DNA of 64,000 nt, taken from the NCBI GenBank assembly GCA_040388535.1, contig JAZKBR010000002.1, forward strand, positions 458,485 through 522,484. The letters run 5' to 3'. Made by a program: the position numbers and the translations under genes. The notes beneath the pieces are model-generated. The model made no database searches. It saw only the letters and a program-made list of their open reading frames with translations, and was not told the DNA's origin. The DNA is from Gemmatimonadota bacterium (GTDB taxonomy: Bacteria; Gemmatimonadota; Gemmatimonadetes; Gemmatimonadales; GWC2-71-9). Of this stretch, positions 26,109-33,369 are shown in pieces (position 1 is the stretch's first letter; each line of letters opens with the position of its first letter).

Positions 26109-26483
26109 TCAGTCAGGGCTGAGCTGCAGCCTTCCGTTCGATGGTAATTCCTTCACCGCCGCTTCAAGGAGCTCGGATTGTGGATTCCCATGCCCTAGCC
26201 AGTCGTACCCAAACACCGCCGCCTGCGCGCCAGCGAAATCCTCGGCCGAGGCGCCGGTAAACCCGGGCCCGGGGAGGCCGGACTCCTGTTGGACCACCAA
26301 GACCGTCAGCGGCGGCAATGAACGGAGGAGGCAGTATGACTGGATCGGTTCGAGTAGTTGGCCGAGCCCTGCTGTGGGCACGCCTATCAACTTCGCCAAC
26401 TGTCCGTATGTAAGGCTCTGCCGACCTCTGGCTGCCCACGCTAAGACTGCCCAGATTTGGCTGGCACGCTCGGATCGGGTCAC
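26109..26483 (-). CDS. Hypothetical protein with winged-helix-like N-terminus
   Basis: 124 residues from the GTG at 26483. That start is chosen because it overlaps the upstream stop as GTGA; the longer frame has no comparable signal. Residues 3-60 (ERASQIWAVLAWAARGRQSL, YGQLAKLIG) look like a winged helix-turn-helix, followed by a strand-rich part (LPPLTVLVVQQESGLPGPGF). From memory, similar proteins with a TYGQLA motif are common in bacterial genomic islands. No function is established. It is translationally coupled to the preceding gene, so the pair probably acts together. Confidence 0.65.
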   Translation of the reverse strand: MTRSERASQIWAVLAWAARGRQSLTYGQLAKLIGVPTAGLGQLLEPIQSYCLLRSLPPLTVLVVQQESGLPGPGFTGASAEDFAGAQAAVFGYDWLGHGNPQSELLEAAVKELPSNGRLQLSPD

Positions 26484-26854
26484 ATTGACGCTCCCGGTTT
26501 CTTGACCCAATCCAAAGCTTGGAGCGCCTCGGCGAGCTCTGGATGCATCAGCCAACGCCAGTGCGGATTGTCTTCATCCGGTTCGACGAAAGAAGCGATC
26601 ACGAAAGCTGCCTGAGCCCCAGCCTGAATTTCCCAATTCATCCGCTCCGCCAATCGCAGGCCGAACTGTCCGTCCTGCAGGTTGATCGTGTTGTAGTTGG
26701 GGTATCCCACTGCCGCCGCCAGGTCGGTGGCGGTGGCCGTGTGCGCGGGAAATTCGTAGTGCCGAAGGAGCAGTTTCTTGTGCTTCGGTGCAATCGCGTG
26801 TTTGAGCTCGTAGGGCGCTTTCCGGTATTGCTCTGCAGAAGGTAGGTCGTGCAT
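26480..26854 (-). CDS. Hypothetical protein, first of a coupled pair
   Basis: 124 residues. It begins SAEQYRKAPYELKHAI and has a helix-turn-helix-like stretch (TATDLAAAVGYPNYNTINLQ), then an aromatic C-terminal part (DEDNPHWRWLMHPELAEAL). No family is named with confidence; the pattern suggests a DNA-binding accessory protein. Its stop overlaps the next start as GTGA. It lies 70 nt after the half attC at 26898-26930, so this set may be an integron-type passenger or the island's own flank. Confidence 0.65.
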   Translation of the reverse strand: MHDLPSAEQYRKAPYELKHAIAPKHKKLLLRHYEFPAHTATATDLAAAVGYPNYNTINLQDGQFGLRLAERMNWEIQAGAQAAFVIASFVEPDEDNPHWRWLMHPELAEALQALDWVKKPGASM

Positions 26855-26897
26855 CGAATCCTTACCTCAAGCCGTTCATAGGAAGAGTGTCGACCGC

Positions 26898-26930
26898 TTT
26901 GGCCTCGACGGCAGCAAGCGCGAGTTAGAC
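26898..26930 (-). repeat. Half attC-like site
   Basis: Read on the minus strand it begins GTCTAAC and continues TCGCGCTTGCTGCCG, nearly the same as the left half of the complete attC at 27462-27580. The matching GTTRRRY half is not found within 130 nt. The stop codon of the GIY-YIG-like gene lies inside it, as is usual for cassettes. Confidence 0.5.
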
Positions 26931-27422
26931 GGCTGGCCTCGCACCAGGGATGGCTCCGAAATGGGCCCGCAACGCGTCCAGCAAATGCTGCTCTGCGAGA
27001 AGGACGTCAGTGCCCGCCCAAGTCGCGCCGCCTGGCTTCATCAGTCGCAAGTGCGAATGAATGTTGGACGCGCCGGATTGGAGCAAGGGATTGAGCTTCC
27101 GGCAAATGGAGCGCTCTTCGGTAGGGTTATCGGAGATGTGTTGCCAAATACAATCGTGGCCCTGTTGCTTCAGATAGTGCAGCGCCGTGCCGACCACGAA
27201 GTCGGTGTCAAGCCGCTTGCCCTTGTCGCTGGATACACAACTTCGCTGCGCTTCTTGAACACCGCGCTTAAGCGTACTAGGTGCACCAACCGTCTTAGCA
27301 CGATTCCCGGCGCAACCAACATAGATCGTCACCTCACCATCAGCGTGCCGGTAAAACCAGCGATACACGCCTTTGGCCGGCTGCTCCGGAGCGTTGGGAT
27401 TGTCAAACATGATTTGGGCCAT
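26925..27422 (-). CDS. GIY-YIG-like protein in a gene cassette
   Basis: 165 residues from the ATG at 27422. The opening KGVYRWF ... EVTIYVG matches the GIY-YIG nuclease pattern, a later arginine in LKRGVQEAQ suits the catalytic Arg, and ERSICRKLNPLLQ resembles the conserved Glu and closing helix. If active it would be a small single-domain nuclease. The frame is open upstream only by reading through the attC site at 27462-27580. Its stop codon falls in the next attC-like box (GTCTAAC), so the gene plus site form a classic integron cassette. Function in the cell unknown. Confidence 0.55.
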   Translation of the reverse strand: MAQIMFDNPNAPEQPAKGVYRWFYRHADGEVTIYVGCAGNRAKTVGAPSTLKRGVQEAQRSCVSSDKGKRLDTDFVVGTALHYLKQQGHDCIWQHISDNPTEERSICRKLNPLLQSGASNIHSHLRLMKPGGATWAGTDVLLAEQHLLDALRAHFGAIPGARPAV

Positions 27423-27461
27423 GATCAACTCCGCGAACGACCGGTACCGGAAATGATTGCC

Positions 27462-27580
27462 GCCTAACGGCTCGGCGCTTCTGCCGCGGGGCGTGGCGTT
27501 GCCGCCGCAGTCCATAAGTGGAGAATACATCACGGTGGCCGAACCGGCTTGGCCTCGTCGGCGGCAAGCGCGTGTTAGGT
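27462..27580 (-). other. Integron attC recombination site (119 bp)
   Basis: Read on the minus strand it starts ACCTAAC (RYYYAAC) and ends GTTAGGC (GTTRRRY). The inner arms pair: CGCGCTTGCCGCC against GCGGCAGAAGCGCCG. The small mismatches in the arms are those expected of an attC hairpin. It separates the HEPN/DUF262 cassette from the GIY-YIG-like cassette. Confidence 0.8.
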
Positions 27581-27621
27581 CGCGATCCTACATCGAGCCA
27601 GCACGCTGAGTCTCCTGCCCT

Positions 27622-28152
27622 TCATCGCGGGCACGTGGCCAGCAGGTCAGGCAATCGCGCCACGAACAGTGACGCCCGCGCGTAGGCCGCAAATATCTCA
27701 TCGGCCGTTTTCTCGAGGACGAAGGTGCCGAATCCTTGATGAACCAATCGATTGCGCTCGTCGCCCAGCTGCAAAAAACTCGCAATGGCGTCCTTAAGGG
27801 CAGCGTCAGCCCCAATCGCTGCGTTCGCGTGCCGTTTGAATTCATCGCCGAATAGCCCGAAAAATTGGTTTGCGTTGGCGGCATCCCACTTGAACAGTGT
27901 ATGGTACTGCCTCGCAAGCGCTTTGCTGCGCACGAAGGCTACGAGTGGCGACGAGCCTCCAGCCTCGGTTTCGGCGAAGGCGGTGATCACCGAGGTGATC
28001 GCAAGCTCAAACTCACTAGCCGCAGCGAGCAATAGCGATTTTCGAAAGACATCATTTGCGGTGATCGCCAGAGACGGTTCGACGCTCGCATCGATCACAC
28101 TAGTTAGCGCAAGAAAGTCGTCGTGCAATTGAGCGACGATGCTCGTGCTCAT
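27622..28152 (-). CDS. HEPN-domain protein (RiboL-PSP/MAE_28990-like), probable RNase toxin
   Basis: 176 residues, all helical. The HEPN nuclease motif R-x4-H is intact in GDERNRLVHQG (R133, N134, H138), near the end of the last long helix, as in HEPN ribonucleases. Family members cut RNA as toxins or effectors. It starts 8 nt after the DUF262 gene, and the pair lies between two attC sites as one two-gene cassette. DUF262 next to a RiboL-PSP-type HEPN is a recurring arrangement in defence islands, so an abortive-infection or toxin-antitoxin role is likely but inferred. Confidence 0.7.
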   Translation of the reverse strand: MSTSIVAQLHDDFLALTSVIDASVEPSLAITANDVFRKSLLLAAASEFELAITSVITAFAETEAGGSSPLVAFVRSKALARQYHTLFKWDAANANQFFGLFGDEFKRHANAAIGADAALKDAIASFLQLGDERNRLVHQGFGTFVLEKTADEIFAAYARASLFVARLPDLLATCPR

Positions 28153-28160
28153 GAATACAC

Positions 28161-29342
28161 CTATGCGAGCAGAATTGTTGCACGTGCAAGACGCTTGTCA
28201 ACGTTCGTCTTGTCCGCACTTGCCTTCTCTGATGACTCAATGAAGGCGGGGTCGGCGTCCAATTGACGCAGTTTAGTCGCTGACACTAGCCCGACTTCCG
28301 GGAGGCCGCCGGAGTAAGCCGTGGCCATGATTGCCGAGAACGTCGCCTCAAAGAGCGCAATGCTAAAGCGCCGCGTACGCGTGCTCACAAACGCGTCGGC
28401 CGGAAGGTCCTTGCAAGCCTCCAGAAACGCATCGAACAGAGCGTTCAGTGAGTCGATTTTTGCCAGATCGAAGACTTTCGCCTTCTTTGAGAAATTATTG
28501 AGAAAACGCGCCATCGATGGCTTGTAGTTCCGCCACTCAAGCAACATCGCGAACCCCCGAAGTAGCACTTCCACATCCTTCATGTGAAGATCAGGCTCCG
28601 GAAGGCTCACGACGCGGCGCCAGCGCGGATCCAGATTGATTCGATAGAGCAAGTCATAGAATGCGGAATGGTAGAGACTTGTGCGGATCTCCTGAGGACG
28701 CAAGTTGATCCCACCTGTATTGAGGCGATTGAAGATCTCGTAAACAGACGAGTCATCATCACTGGGCTTCGTCTGTTTCACAACTATGTTGCGAACTGGG
28801 CGCAGGTTGAACTGGGGTTGATACTCCTCTAACGTCTGATAGTTCAGATTCCGGAATTTGTTTGTGCGACCTGGGAGCGAATGCGGAAGGCTGAGCTTGA
28901 ATGGAGTAAAATACTCATCATCGTGCAAAACGGACTCGGGAATCTGTCCACGCTCAGCGAAAATTGTCCGAAGCTCTGAACGCTTCTCTTTGCGCGGAAA
29001 GCGCCCCTTCATGAAGTAGTAGATAGACATCATGCGCTGTTGCCCATCAATGACGAGAAAGCGATTCCGGGCCTCCTCATACAGGAAGATCTGAGGAACC
29101 GGCAATCCAAGGATGAGCGATTCGATGAGCTTCGAAGCGCGTTTGATGTCCCACACATAGTTTCGCTGGAAACCAGGAATGACAACGGCCCCGGATTCAA
29201 TGAAACTATTGATCGTGAGTACGTTGAAGTCATTGGGCGTTGACGTAAGTTCGTACTCGTCAATATCGAATTCGTCATCACCTTCTTGGGCCGCGTAATC
29301 GTCGTACCATTCCTTCACTGAACTCGGCATCTCGTGACTCAC
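28161..29342 (-). CDS. DUF262-domain protein (GmrS/ParB-like NTPase)
   Basis: 393 residues. It has the DUF262 core: IPGFQRNYVW (55-64), IESLILGLPVPQIF and the ParB-like IDGQQR (98-103), then EIFNRLNTGG and PQEIRTSLY. DUF262 domains in GmrSD-type systems bind and hydrolyse NTP to control a nuclease. Here the partner nuclease is the HEPN protein encoded 8 nt downstream, in place of DUF1524. The ATG lies 27 nt after an attC site, as expected for the first gene of a cassette. The region is visibly lower in GC than the chromosome. Likely a cassette-borne phage defence pair. Confidence 0.82.
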   Translation of the reverse strand: MSHEMPSSVKEWYDDYAAQEGDDEFDIDEYELTSTPNDFNVLTINSFIESGAVVIPGFQRNYVWDIKRASKLIESLILGLPVPQIFLYEEARNRFLVIDGQQRMMSIYYFMKGRFPRKEKRSELRTIFAERGQIPESVLHDDEYFTPFKLSLPHSLPGRTNKFRNLNYQTLEEYQPQFNLRPVRNIVVKQTKPSDDDSSVYEIFNRLNTGGINLRPQEIRTSLYHSAFYDLLYRINLDPRWRRVVSLPEPDLHMKDVEVLLRGFAMLLEWRNYKPSMARFLNNFSKKAKVFDLAKIDSLNALFDAFLEACKDLPADAFVSTRTRRFSIALFEATFSAIMATAYSGGLPEVGLVSATKLRQLDADPAFIESSEKASADKTNVDKRLARATILLA

Positions 29343-29368
29343 TTCTAGAGGATTGTGCCGTTATTAGG

Positions 29369-29439
29369 ACCTAACTAGCAATTGTGCTGCAGAGCCGTCC
29401 ACGACAACCCTCCCGGTCCCGCTCAGCAACACGTTGGAC
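29369..29439 (-). other. Integron attC recombination site (71 bp)
   Basis: Read on the minus strand it begins GTCCAAC (RYYYAAC) and ends GTTAGGT (GTTRRRY). Arms GTGTTGCTG and CAGCACAATT pair imperfectly. Length and end boxes fit an attC. It lies just upstream of the DUF262 gene, giving that cassette its left boundary. Confidence 0.7.
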
Positions 29440-29479
29440 GGAGAGTCTCGGCAATGACCGGCGAGTACTCCGGGTACTT

Positions 29480-29605
29480 TCAGGGCCTTACTACTGCGAC
29501 AGGGACCGGCTTCACGCTCGCCCCTGCTTCGAAGCCCGAATGCTCGGAAGCGCGCAGGAGCCGCACGAGCTCGTCCACCCGCTCTCGCGTGATCTCGGAC
29601 AGCAT
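29480..29605 (-). CDS. Short frame before the attC, possible cassette remnant
   Basis: A 41-codon frame (MLSEITRERVDELVRLL, then RASEHSGFEAG) with an amphipathic first helix. It ends 41 nt before the attC at 29369-29439. It may be a short cassette gene or the start of a truncated one. No function is seen, and chance cannot be excluded. Confidence 0.25.
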   Translation of the reverse strand: MLSEITRERVDELVRLLRASEHSGFEAGASVKPVPVAVVRP

Positions 29606-29922
29606 TTAAGTGCTAGCCTCTGTCCCAAAGGGTGCGGGGGCCGTCCTCAGCCTGGGAAGCTCGGGGACGGGTGTGACAGTCGGGCGGTGGTGCGTGACTA
29701 TGTAAGGGTCGCGCCTGCCTCTCCTTCCTGCAAGCCCCTTCTCCCTCCTCCCTTCTCCTGCTAACCTCCCCGCACGGTTCGCTTCCGTCTTGGCGACCCG
29801 GGCATCTCGAATGGTGGCACGCTCGCCACCTGCCAACCGACCGCTCGCCCGAGCGTCACGGTGGCTCCCCGACTCCGGGGGATGCGCGCACGAGACGGCT
29901 CGACCGCGACAGGATCGTCCCA

Positions 29923-30585
29923 ATGCATCTCGACAACATCCTCTTCCTCGACTGGTTCGCCTCGCTCGCCGGCATCTATTACGACCAAGACGCCGACACG
30001 TACTACCGCCTGCAGCTCCGCCGCGGCGCCGTCCTGCGGGTGACCCGCTCCATTGGGCAACAGCCCGCGCCACTCTCGGTGGTCGACGTGCTCCAGCGCT
30101 GCGAGCGCTACTCGCCGCTCTCCATCGCGCACACCCGCGCCGCAGCCACCCTCAGCCACATCGGCCGCCGAGCGGGGAGTACCAGGCTCCTGCTCGAAAC
30201 AACGCTGCATCGCCGGCGGCTCTACCCCTGCTGGCTCGGCTGGATCGCGGCGCGTTCGACGGGAGAGTACAACCCGCGCGACTGCGATCGCTACATCGTC
30301 CGCTTCGCCTCCTCGGCGACGTTCGATGACCTCGTGGTGCTGGCCGCGGCGATCCCCTGGATCGGACCGTGGCTGATGTACTCGCTCTTCAAGACCGACG
30401 CGGGCCGAGCGGCGCAGCTGTTCGAGGAATGGCTCGCCGCGGGAGAACATGGGCGGTTTCGGGATCTGGGCGGACATCTGCCGATGCTGGCGGCGGATTA
30501 TGTCGGGACGGCGGTGGGCGAGACGTTGATGCGGGTGGCGGGGGTGGTGGGGGTGCAGGCGAATGTGGGGAAGGCGGATGGGTGA
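29923..30585 (+). CDS. Hypothetical protein
   Basis: 220 residues. The sequence has a natural composition (LDNILFLDWFASLAGIYYD, then LVVLAAAIPWIGPWLMYSL), with one hydrophobic helix near 150-170. Otherwise it is mixed alpha/beta with many Arg and Tyr. It has no signal peptide. No family is recognised. agga lies 10 nt before the ATG. The antisense frame over the same bases is Arg/Glu-rich and looks like a shadow. The 317 nt upstream (29606-29922) hold no gene, only a C-rich tract. Confidence 0.6.
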   Translation: MHLDNILFLDWFASLAGIYYDQDADTYYRLQLRRGAVLRVTRSIGQQPAPLSVVDVLQRCERYSPLSIAHTRAAATLSHIGRRAGSTRLLLETTLHRRRLYPCWLGWIAARSTGEYNPRDCDRYIVRFASSATFDDLVVLAAAIPWIGPWLMYSLFKTDAGRAAQLFEEWLAAGEHGRFRDLGGHLPMLAADYVGTAVGETLMRVAGVVGVQANVGKADG

Positions 30586-30625
30586 GCGCTCGGCGCCGGA
30601 AGGAGGTGCTGGCAGGGGGTGGAGC

Positions 30626-30657
30626 GGATCATTTTGTTGGCGTCAACAAAATGATCC
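30626..30657. repeat. Perfect AT-rich inverted repeat (14-bp arms)
   Basis: GGATCATTTTGTTG-GCGT-CAACAAAATGATCC, 41 nt after the upstream stop. The AT-rich perfect stem stands out in this GC-rich stretch. There is no T-run, so a regulator site or mRNA end structure is as likely as a terminator. Confidence 0.7.
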
Positions 30658-30673
30658 CGTAGTTATGGGCTGG

Positions 30674-30822
30674 AGCGCAGAGGGAATGGTTCGAGGTGCG
30701 GCACGTGCATCCCAGCTTTGAGCAATTGTCCGGCCCATCCGACTTCGGGGGCCCCAGGCGTCGCGTTTCTGCGTTCCCGCCCGCCCGGCGGCCCGGCGGC
30801 CCGGGGCGACAGCTCTCGTCGG
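30674..30822. repeat. Family C dispersed repeat, single copy
   Basis: cgcagagggaa ... cccatccgacttcgggggccccaggcgtcgcg ... cggcccggggcgacag matches, in the same order, the right arm of the inverted pair at 33683-33895. Confidence 0.65.
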
Positions 30823-30849
30823 AGTTTGGCGCCTCCGACCGCGCGGCGC

Positions 30850-31203
30850 CTACTTCTTCCGCACGGCCACCGCGGCCCGCTTGCGCCGAGTCGCGGCTGG
30901 CTTCTTCGCGACCCCCCGGCCGGCACCCTTCGTTTCAGCGGCGACTCGCTCGGTCAGGAAGACCTTCAGCAAGGATTGATACGGAACGTCCTGGCGATTG
31001 GCGAGGACTTTGAGGTCTGCCAGCAGGAAGGTCGGCAACCGGAGTGAGATCGTCGTGGTGCTTGGCTTGAGATTCGGGAAGACGGCGCGCCGGGCCTGAC
31101 TCCAGTCGACGTATGGCGTGGTGTCGTGGGTCTCCCAGAAATCGCGCTCTTCCGCTTCGGACGCGAACCGTGGAATCGGCTTGAGCTCCTTACGCTTCGC
31201 CAT
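30850..31203 (-). CDS. CopG/BrnA-type antitoxin
   Basis: 117 residues. The core IPRFASEAEERDFWETHD, then WSQARR, TTTISLRLP and DVPYQSLLKVFLTERV, is the ribbon-helix-helix pattern of CopG/BrnA-family antitoxins, which bind operator DNA and neutralise a BrnT-type RNase. The C-terminal 25 residues are a Lys/Arg tail (KKPAATRRKRAAV), an addition that may bind nucleic acid. A BrnT toxin would be expected directly upstream; none is seen between 31204 and 31357. Probably an orphan or a relic. Confidence 0.75.
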   Translation of the reverse strand: MAKRKELKPIPRFASEAEERDFWETHDTTPYVDWSQARRAVFPNLKPSTTTISLRLPTFLLADLKVLANRQDVPYQSLLKVFLTERVAAETKGAGRGVAKKPAATRRKRAAVAVRKK

Positions 31204-31357
31204 AACTCCTCCGTTCGTTTCGGTGGCATCCGATGATCGTGAGATCTGCGCGGCCCCGCGACGTTAGACAGCAATTGGATGGAACTGAGATGCGCGGGGC
31301 AGGCTGCGGGCGCAGCGCGAGCAGGAGCTCGTTGAGTTCACGGCAGCATCCCAGGCT

Positions 31358-31582
31358 TCACACCTCGTGCAGCAGGCGCCGGCGGACGATTTCCCAGTCG
31401 AGTGCCGAGTCGGGATCGCGCTCATGTTCCGCGAGGCGCCGCTCAAGCTCAGCACGTTGCTCTGGAGTTAACGGCAGCCCCGTGGACTCGGGCGACCCCG
31501 CCACGCTCTCCCAAAGCGCTGCCGCAATTTCCGCTCGTTCGGCGACCGGAAGCCGGAAAAGCTCCGCCAGTGTCTTGGTCAT
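31358..31582 (-). CDS. Addiction-module antitoxin (CHP02574 family)
   Basis: 74 residues, full length for the family: LAELFRLPVAERAEIAAALW, then LTPEQRAELERRLAEHERDP and a C-terminal WEIVRRRLL helix. These small antitoxins normally precede a ParE/RelE-type toxin on the same strand. Here the expected toxin position (31200-31357) has no start codon or toxin-like frame. The ATG at 31582 is chosen because family members begin (M)TKTLAEL; the longer frame is non-coding. Confidence 0.78.
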   Translation of the reverse strand: MTKTLAELFRLPVAERAEIAAALWESVAGSPESTGLPLTPEQRAELERRLAEHERDPDSALDWEIVRRRLLHEV

Positions 31583-31716
31583 GGAATAAGGGTGGCGAGG
31601 TGGTACGACTGCGGCAAGAGCAAACAAACGCCGAGGGAAGGCGTGCTTGGTGGGTGTCGAAGCACCAGCCGGCGTCGAGATCTGCGAGGCGCCACGCGAG
31701 CAGCGGTCCGGGGCGA

Positions 31717-32640
31717 TCACGGCCGATCTCCTCCGCCGGAACTGCACGGCGGCTTCGACTTGGGGTCCATGGAGGGCCGCACCGGGAAGCCGCGGGTCTC
31801 GCCGCTGACGGCGTCGATCCAGACCGATACGCCGGGCTGATTGCGACCGTAGAAGGTGACTCCCCAATCGCCGGGCTCGAGTTCCTTCGAATCACCGAAG
31901 CCAAGCATCGCATGACTGCTCAAGCGCACACAGCGAGTGGCGCCCGGATCGAACTTCGGCAAGCGTGGCGTGGCGGGCGCTTCCTCGAGCGTGGCGGTCG
32001 CGAGCACGAGGAGCGAGCAGCGAAATCCCATGCCGAGCGATGCGTCGGCGGCGGTCCACTCGCGCGGCACCTTGGGGGGACAGGGGTATCGCTCGGTGAT
32101 CCACGCGATGCGCGCGGCGGCGCCCGGCATCTTCTCTGGCTTCAAGCTCTTCACGAAACAACCGCCGTCGAAAACGGATTCCTGGTTGAGGCGGAAAGGC
32201 GGCCAGCTGCCGTCGCTCCGACGGACTGCGCGGAGCGAATAGTCGTTCGGGTTACCGCCACGGCTGGTGCCGCAGAAGTATTCCGCCCCGATCGAGAGCG
32301 AAACCTCAAGCAGTGAATCGTGGAGTTGCGCGCGACCGATCGAAAGCACGCCGCCGATGCGATCGAGTGCGACCACCGGCCGTGCGAAGAGCGAGTCGCT
32401 GAGTTCCCGCGCGAACCACTGCCAGGCAAAAGAGTCCGATTGTGCCGGCGCGCGAAAGCGGAGCGGACGACGCAGGGTGCCGTTGTCGATCCACTCCATC
32501 TCCCGGCGCAGCACCGGCAAAACCGCCTGCCGCAGTGCGGCGAAGACGGCCGAGTCGCGCGGGAACTCGAGCGGGCGCGGGGGCGACTGGGCGGAGAGGG
32601 GGCTCGCTAGGAGGAGCGAGAGAAGGAGGGCGCGGGTCAT
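31717..32640 (-). CDS. Secreted hypothetical protein
   Basis: 307 residues with a signal peptide (MTRALLLSLLLASPLSAQ). Mixed alpha/beta, with four or five cysteines (YFCGTS, GGCFVKS, YPCPPK, FRCSLLV) that could form disulfides in the periplasm. The C-terminus is Pro/Ser/Gly-rich (KPPCSSGGGDRP). No family is recognised. It starts 11 nt after the DUF2442 gene stop, so it could be a third gene of that transcript, although a secreted product does not fit functionally. Confidence 0.65.
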   Translation of the reverse strand: MTRALLLSLLLASPLSAQSPPRPLEFPRDSAVFAALRQAVLPVLRREMEWIDNGTLRRPLRFRAPAQSDSFAWQWFARELSDSLFARPVVALDRIGGVLSIGRAQLHDSLLEVSLSIGAEYFCGTSRGGNPNDYSLRAVRRSDGSWPPFRLNQESVFDGGCFVKSLKPEKMPGAAARIAWITERYPCPPKVPREWTAADASLGMGFRCSLLVLATATLEEAPATPRLPKFDPGATRCVRLSSHAMLGFGDSKELEPGDWGVTFYGRNQPGVSVWIDAVSGETRGFPVRPSMDPKSKPPCSSGGGDRP

Positions 32641-32651
32641 TGAGCTCCGTG

Positions 32652-32900
32652 CTACCGCGTCGCCGCCTCGTAGAGCACATCGGGGTCGAGGTCGGCGCCG
32701 TTCGGCCAGACGATCGTTCCGGCCTCGCGATCGACGGCCACCAACGCGAAGTACGCCGGATCCTGAAGCGGCTCGAATACGCCGCCGCGGCCCTCGACAA
32801 ATGGGGCCAGATCGAGAGTCGCCGACGAGCCATCAGTGAAGGCGAGCCGAAGCCGGAAGCCGCCCTCGGCGCTAGCGGTGATGATGCGGGGGTGGAGCAT
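32652..32900 (-). CDS. DUF2442 protein, partner of DUF4160
   Basis: 82 residues. The pattern AFTDGSSATLDLAPFVEG, VFEPLQDPAYFALV, GTIVWPNGADLDPDVLYEAA is the DUF2442 domain. It lies 6 nt after a DUF4160 gene, the usual order, and the pair is thought to behave like a toxin-antitoxin or stress module, though the biochemistry is not settled. Full length for the family. Confidence 0.88.
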   Translation of the reverse strand: MLHPRIITASAEGGFRLRLAFTDGSSATLDLAPFVEGRGGVFEPLQDPAYFALVAVDREAGTIVWPNGADLDPDVLYEAATR

Positions 32901-32906
32901 CGGGGA

Positions 32907-33167
32907 TCACTCCAGCGGTGGAATGCGAAGCGGCGGTTCACTCGCCTGCAACCGACGCCAATTGGCGTGCAGCTCTGCCTCGTGGAGACTAGCCCATTCG
33001 ACGACGAGTGCCAACACCCGCGGGGGGAGGCGGCCGCCGAGAACGCCGACCGGTGTGATGCGCAGCTGGCACTCTTCTCCAGCGTACGTGGCGTGACAGT
33101 GCGGTGGGTCGTGATCCGAGAAGTACATCCGGATCACAATTCCGAAAAAGCGCGAGATCTCTGGCAT
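32907..33167 (-). CDS. DUF4160 protein
   Basis: 86 residues: MPEISRFFGIVIRMYFSDH, DPPHCHATYAGEECQLRI, then LPPRVLALVVEWASLHEAEL, the standard DUF4160 sequence with its conserved His-Cys-His stretch. It is the first gene of the DUF4160/DUF2442 pair, with 6 nt between the two. Probably a small toxin-like or regulatory protein; the molecular role is not known to me. Confidence 0.88.
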   Translation of the reverse strand: MPEISRFFGIVIRMYFSDHDPPHCHATYAGEECQLRITPVGVLGGRLPPRVLALVVEWASLHEAELHANWRRLQASEPPLRIPPLE

Positions 33168-33335
33168 GAGAGATCATCTCATCGAGCCCGCTCGCCGCGT
33201 TGCTCGAACGAGCGCAGCGGGCGGCCAATTGCTGCCAGGCGATCAGAATCGCATCTCCTCGTCGCGTTTATTGGTACCTAACCGAGTGGCGAGCCGGCCC
33301 GTCGGTATCCGTGATTTCAGGCACGCGAGCCCTGC

Positions 33336-33364
33336 TTGCTTGTCTGTATCCCATAGGATATAGT
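33336..33364 (+). promoter_or_regulatory. Promoter with embedded operator for the HigA-like gene
   Basis: -35 TTGCTT (33336-33341), 17-nt spacer, -10 TATAGT (33359-33364). An inverted repeat TATCC-CATA-GGATA (33347-33360) overlaps the -10. The start codon follows only 5 nt later, so the mRNA would be leaderless. This arrangement suits antitoxin autorepression. Confidence 0.5.
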
Positions 33365-33369
33365 CAATT

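Noticed and set aside
14354-29439. Phosphorothioation genes (dndABCDE, sspABCD) or an integron integrase/transposase for the island
   Set aside because: None is found in the window; all island genes are accounted for otherwise.
31264-31270. GTTAGAC box near the CopG-type antitoxin
   Set aside because: No RYYYAAC partner with pairing arms on either side.
31190-31357. Open frame of 53 codons after the CHP02574 antitoxin stop, ending RRSYGEA, as a toxin relic
   Set aside because: It is in the same frame as the antitoxin after its TGA, has no start codon and no toxin motif.
33277-33283. ACCTAAC box upstream of the HigA-like gene
   Set aside because: No GTTRRRY partner within the following 150 nt.
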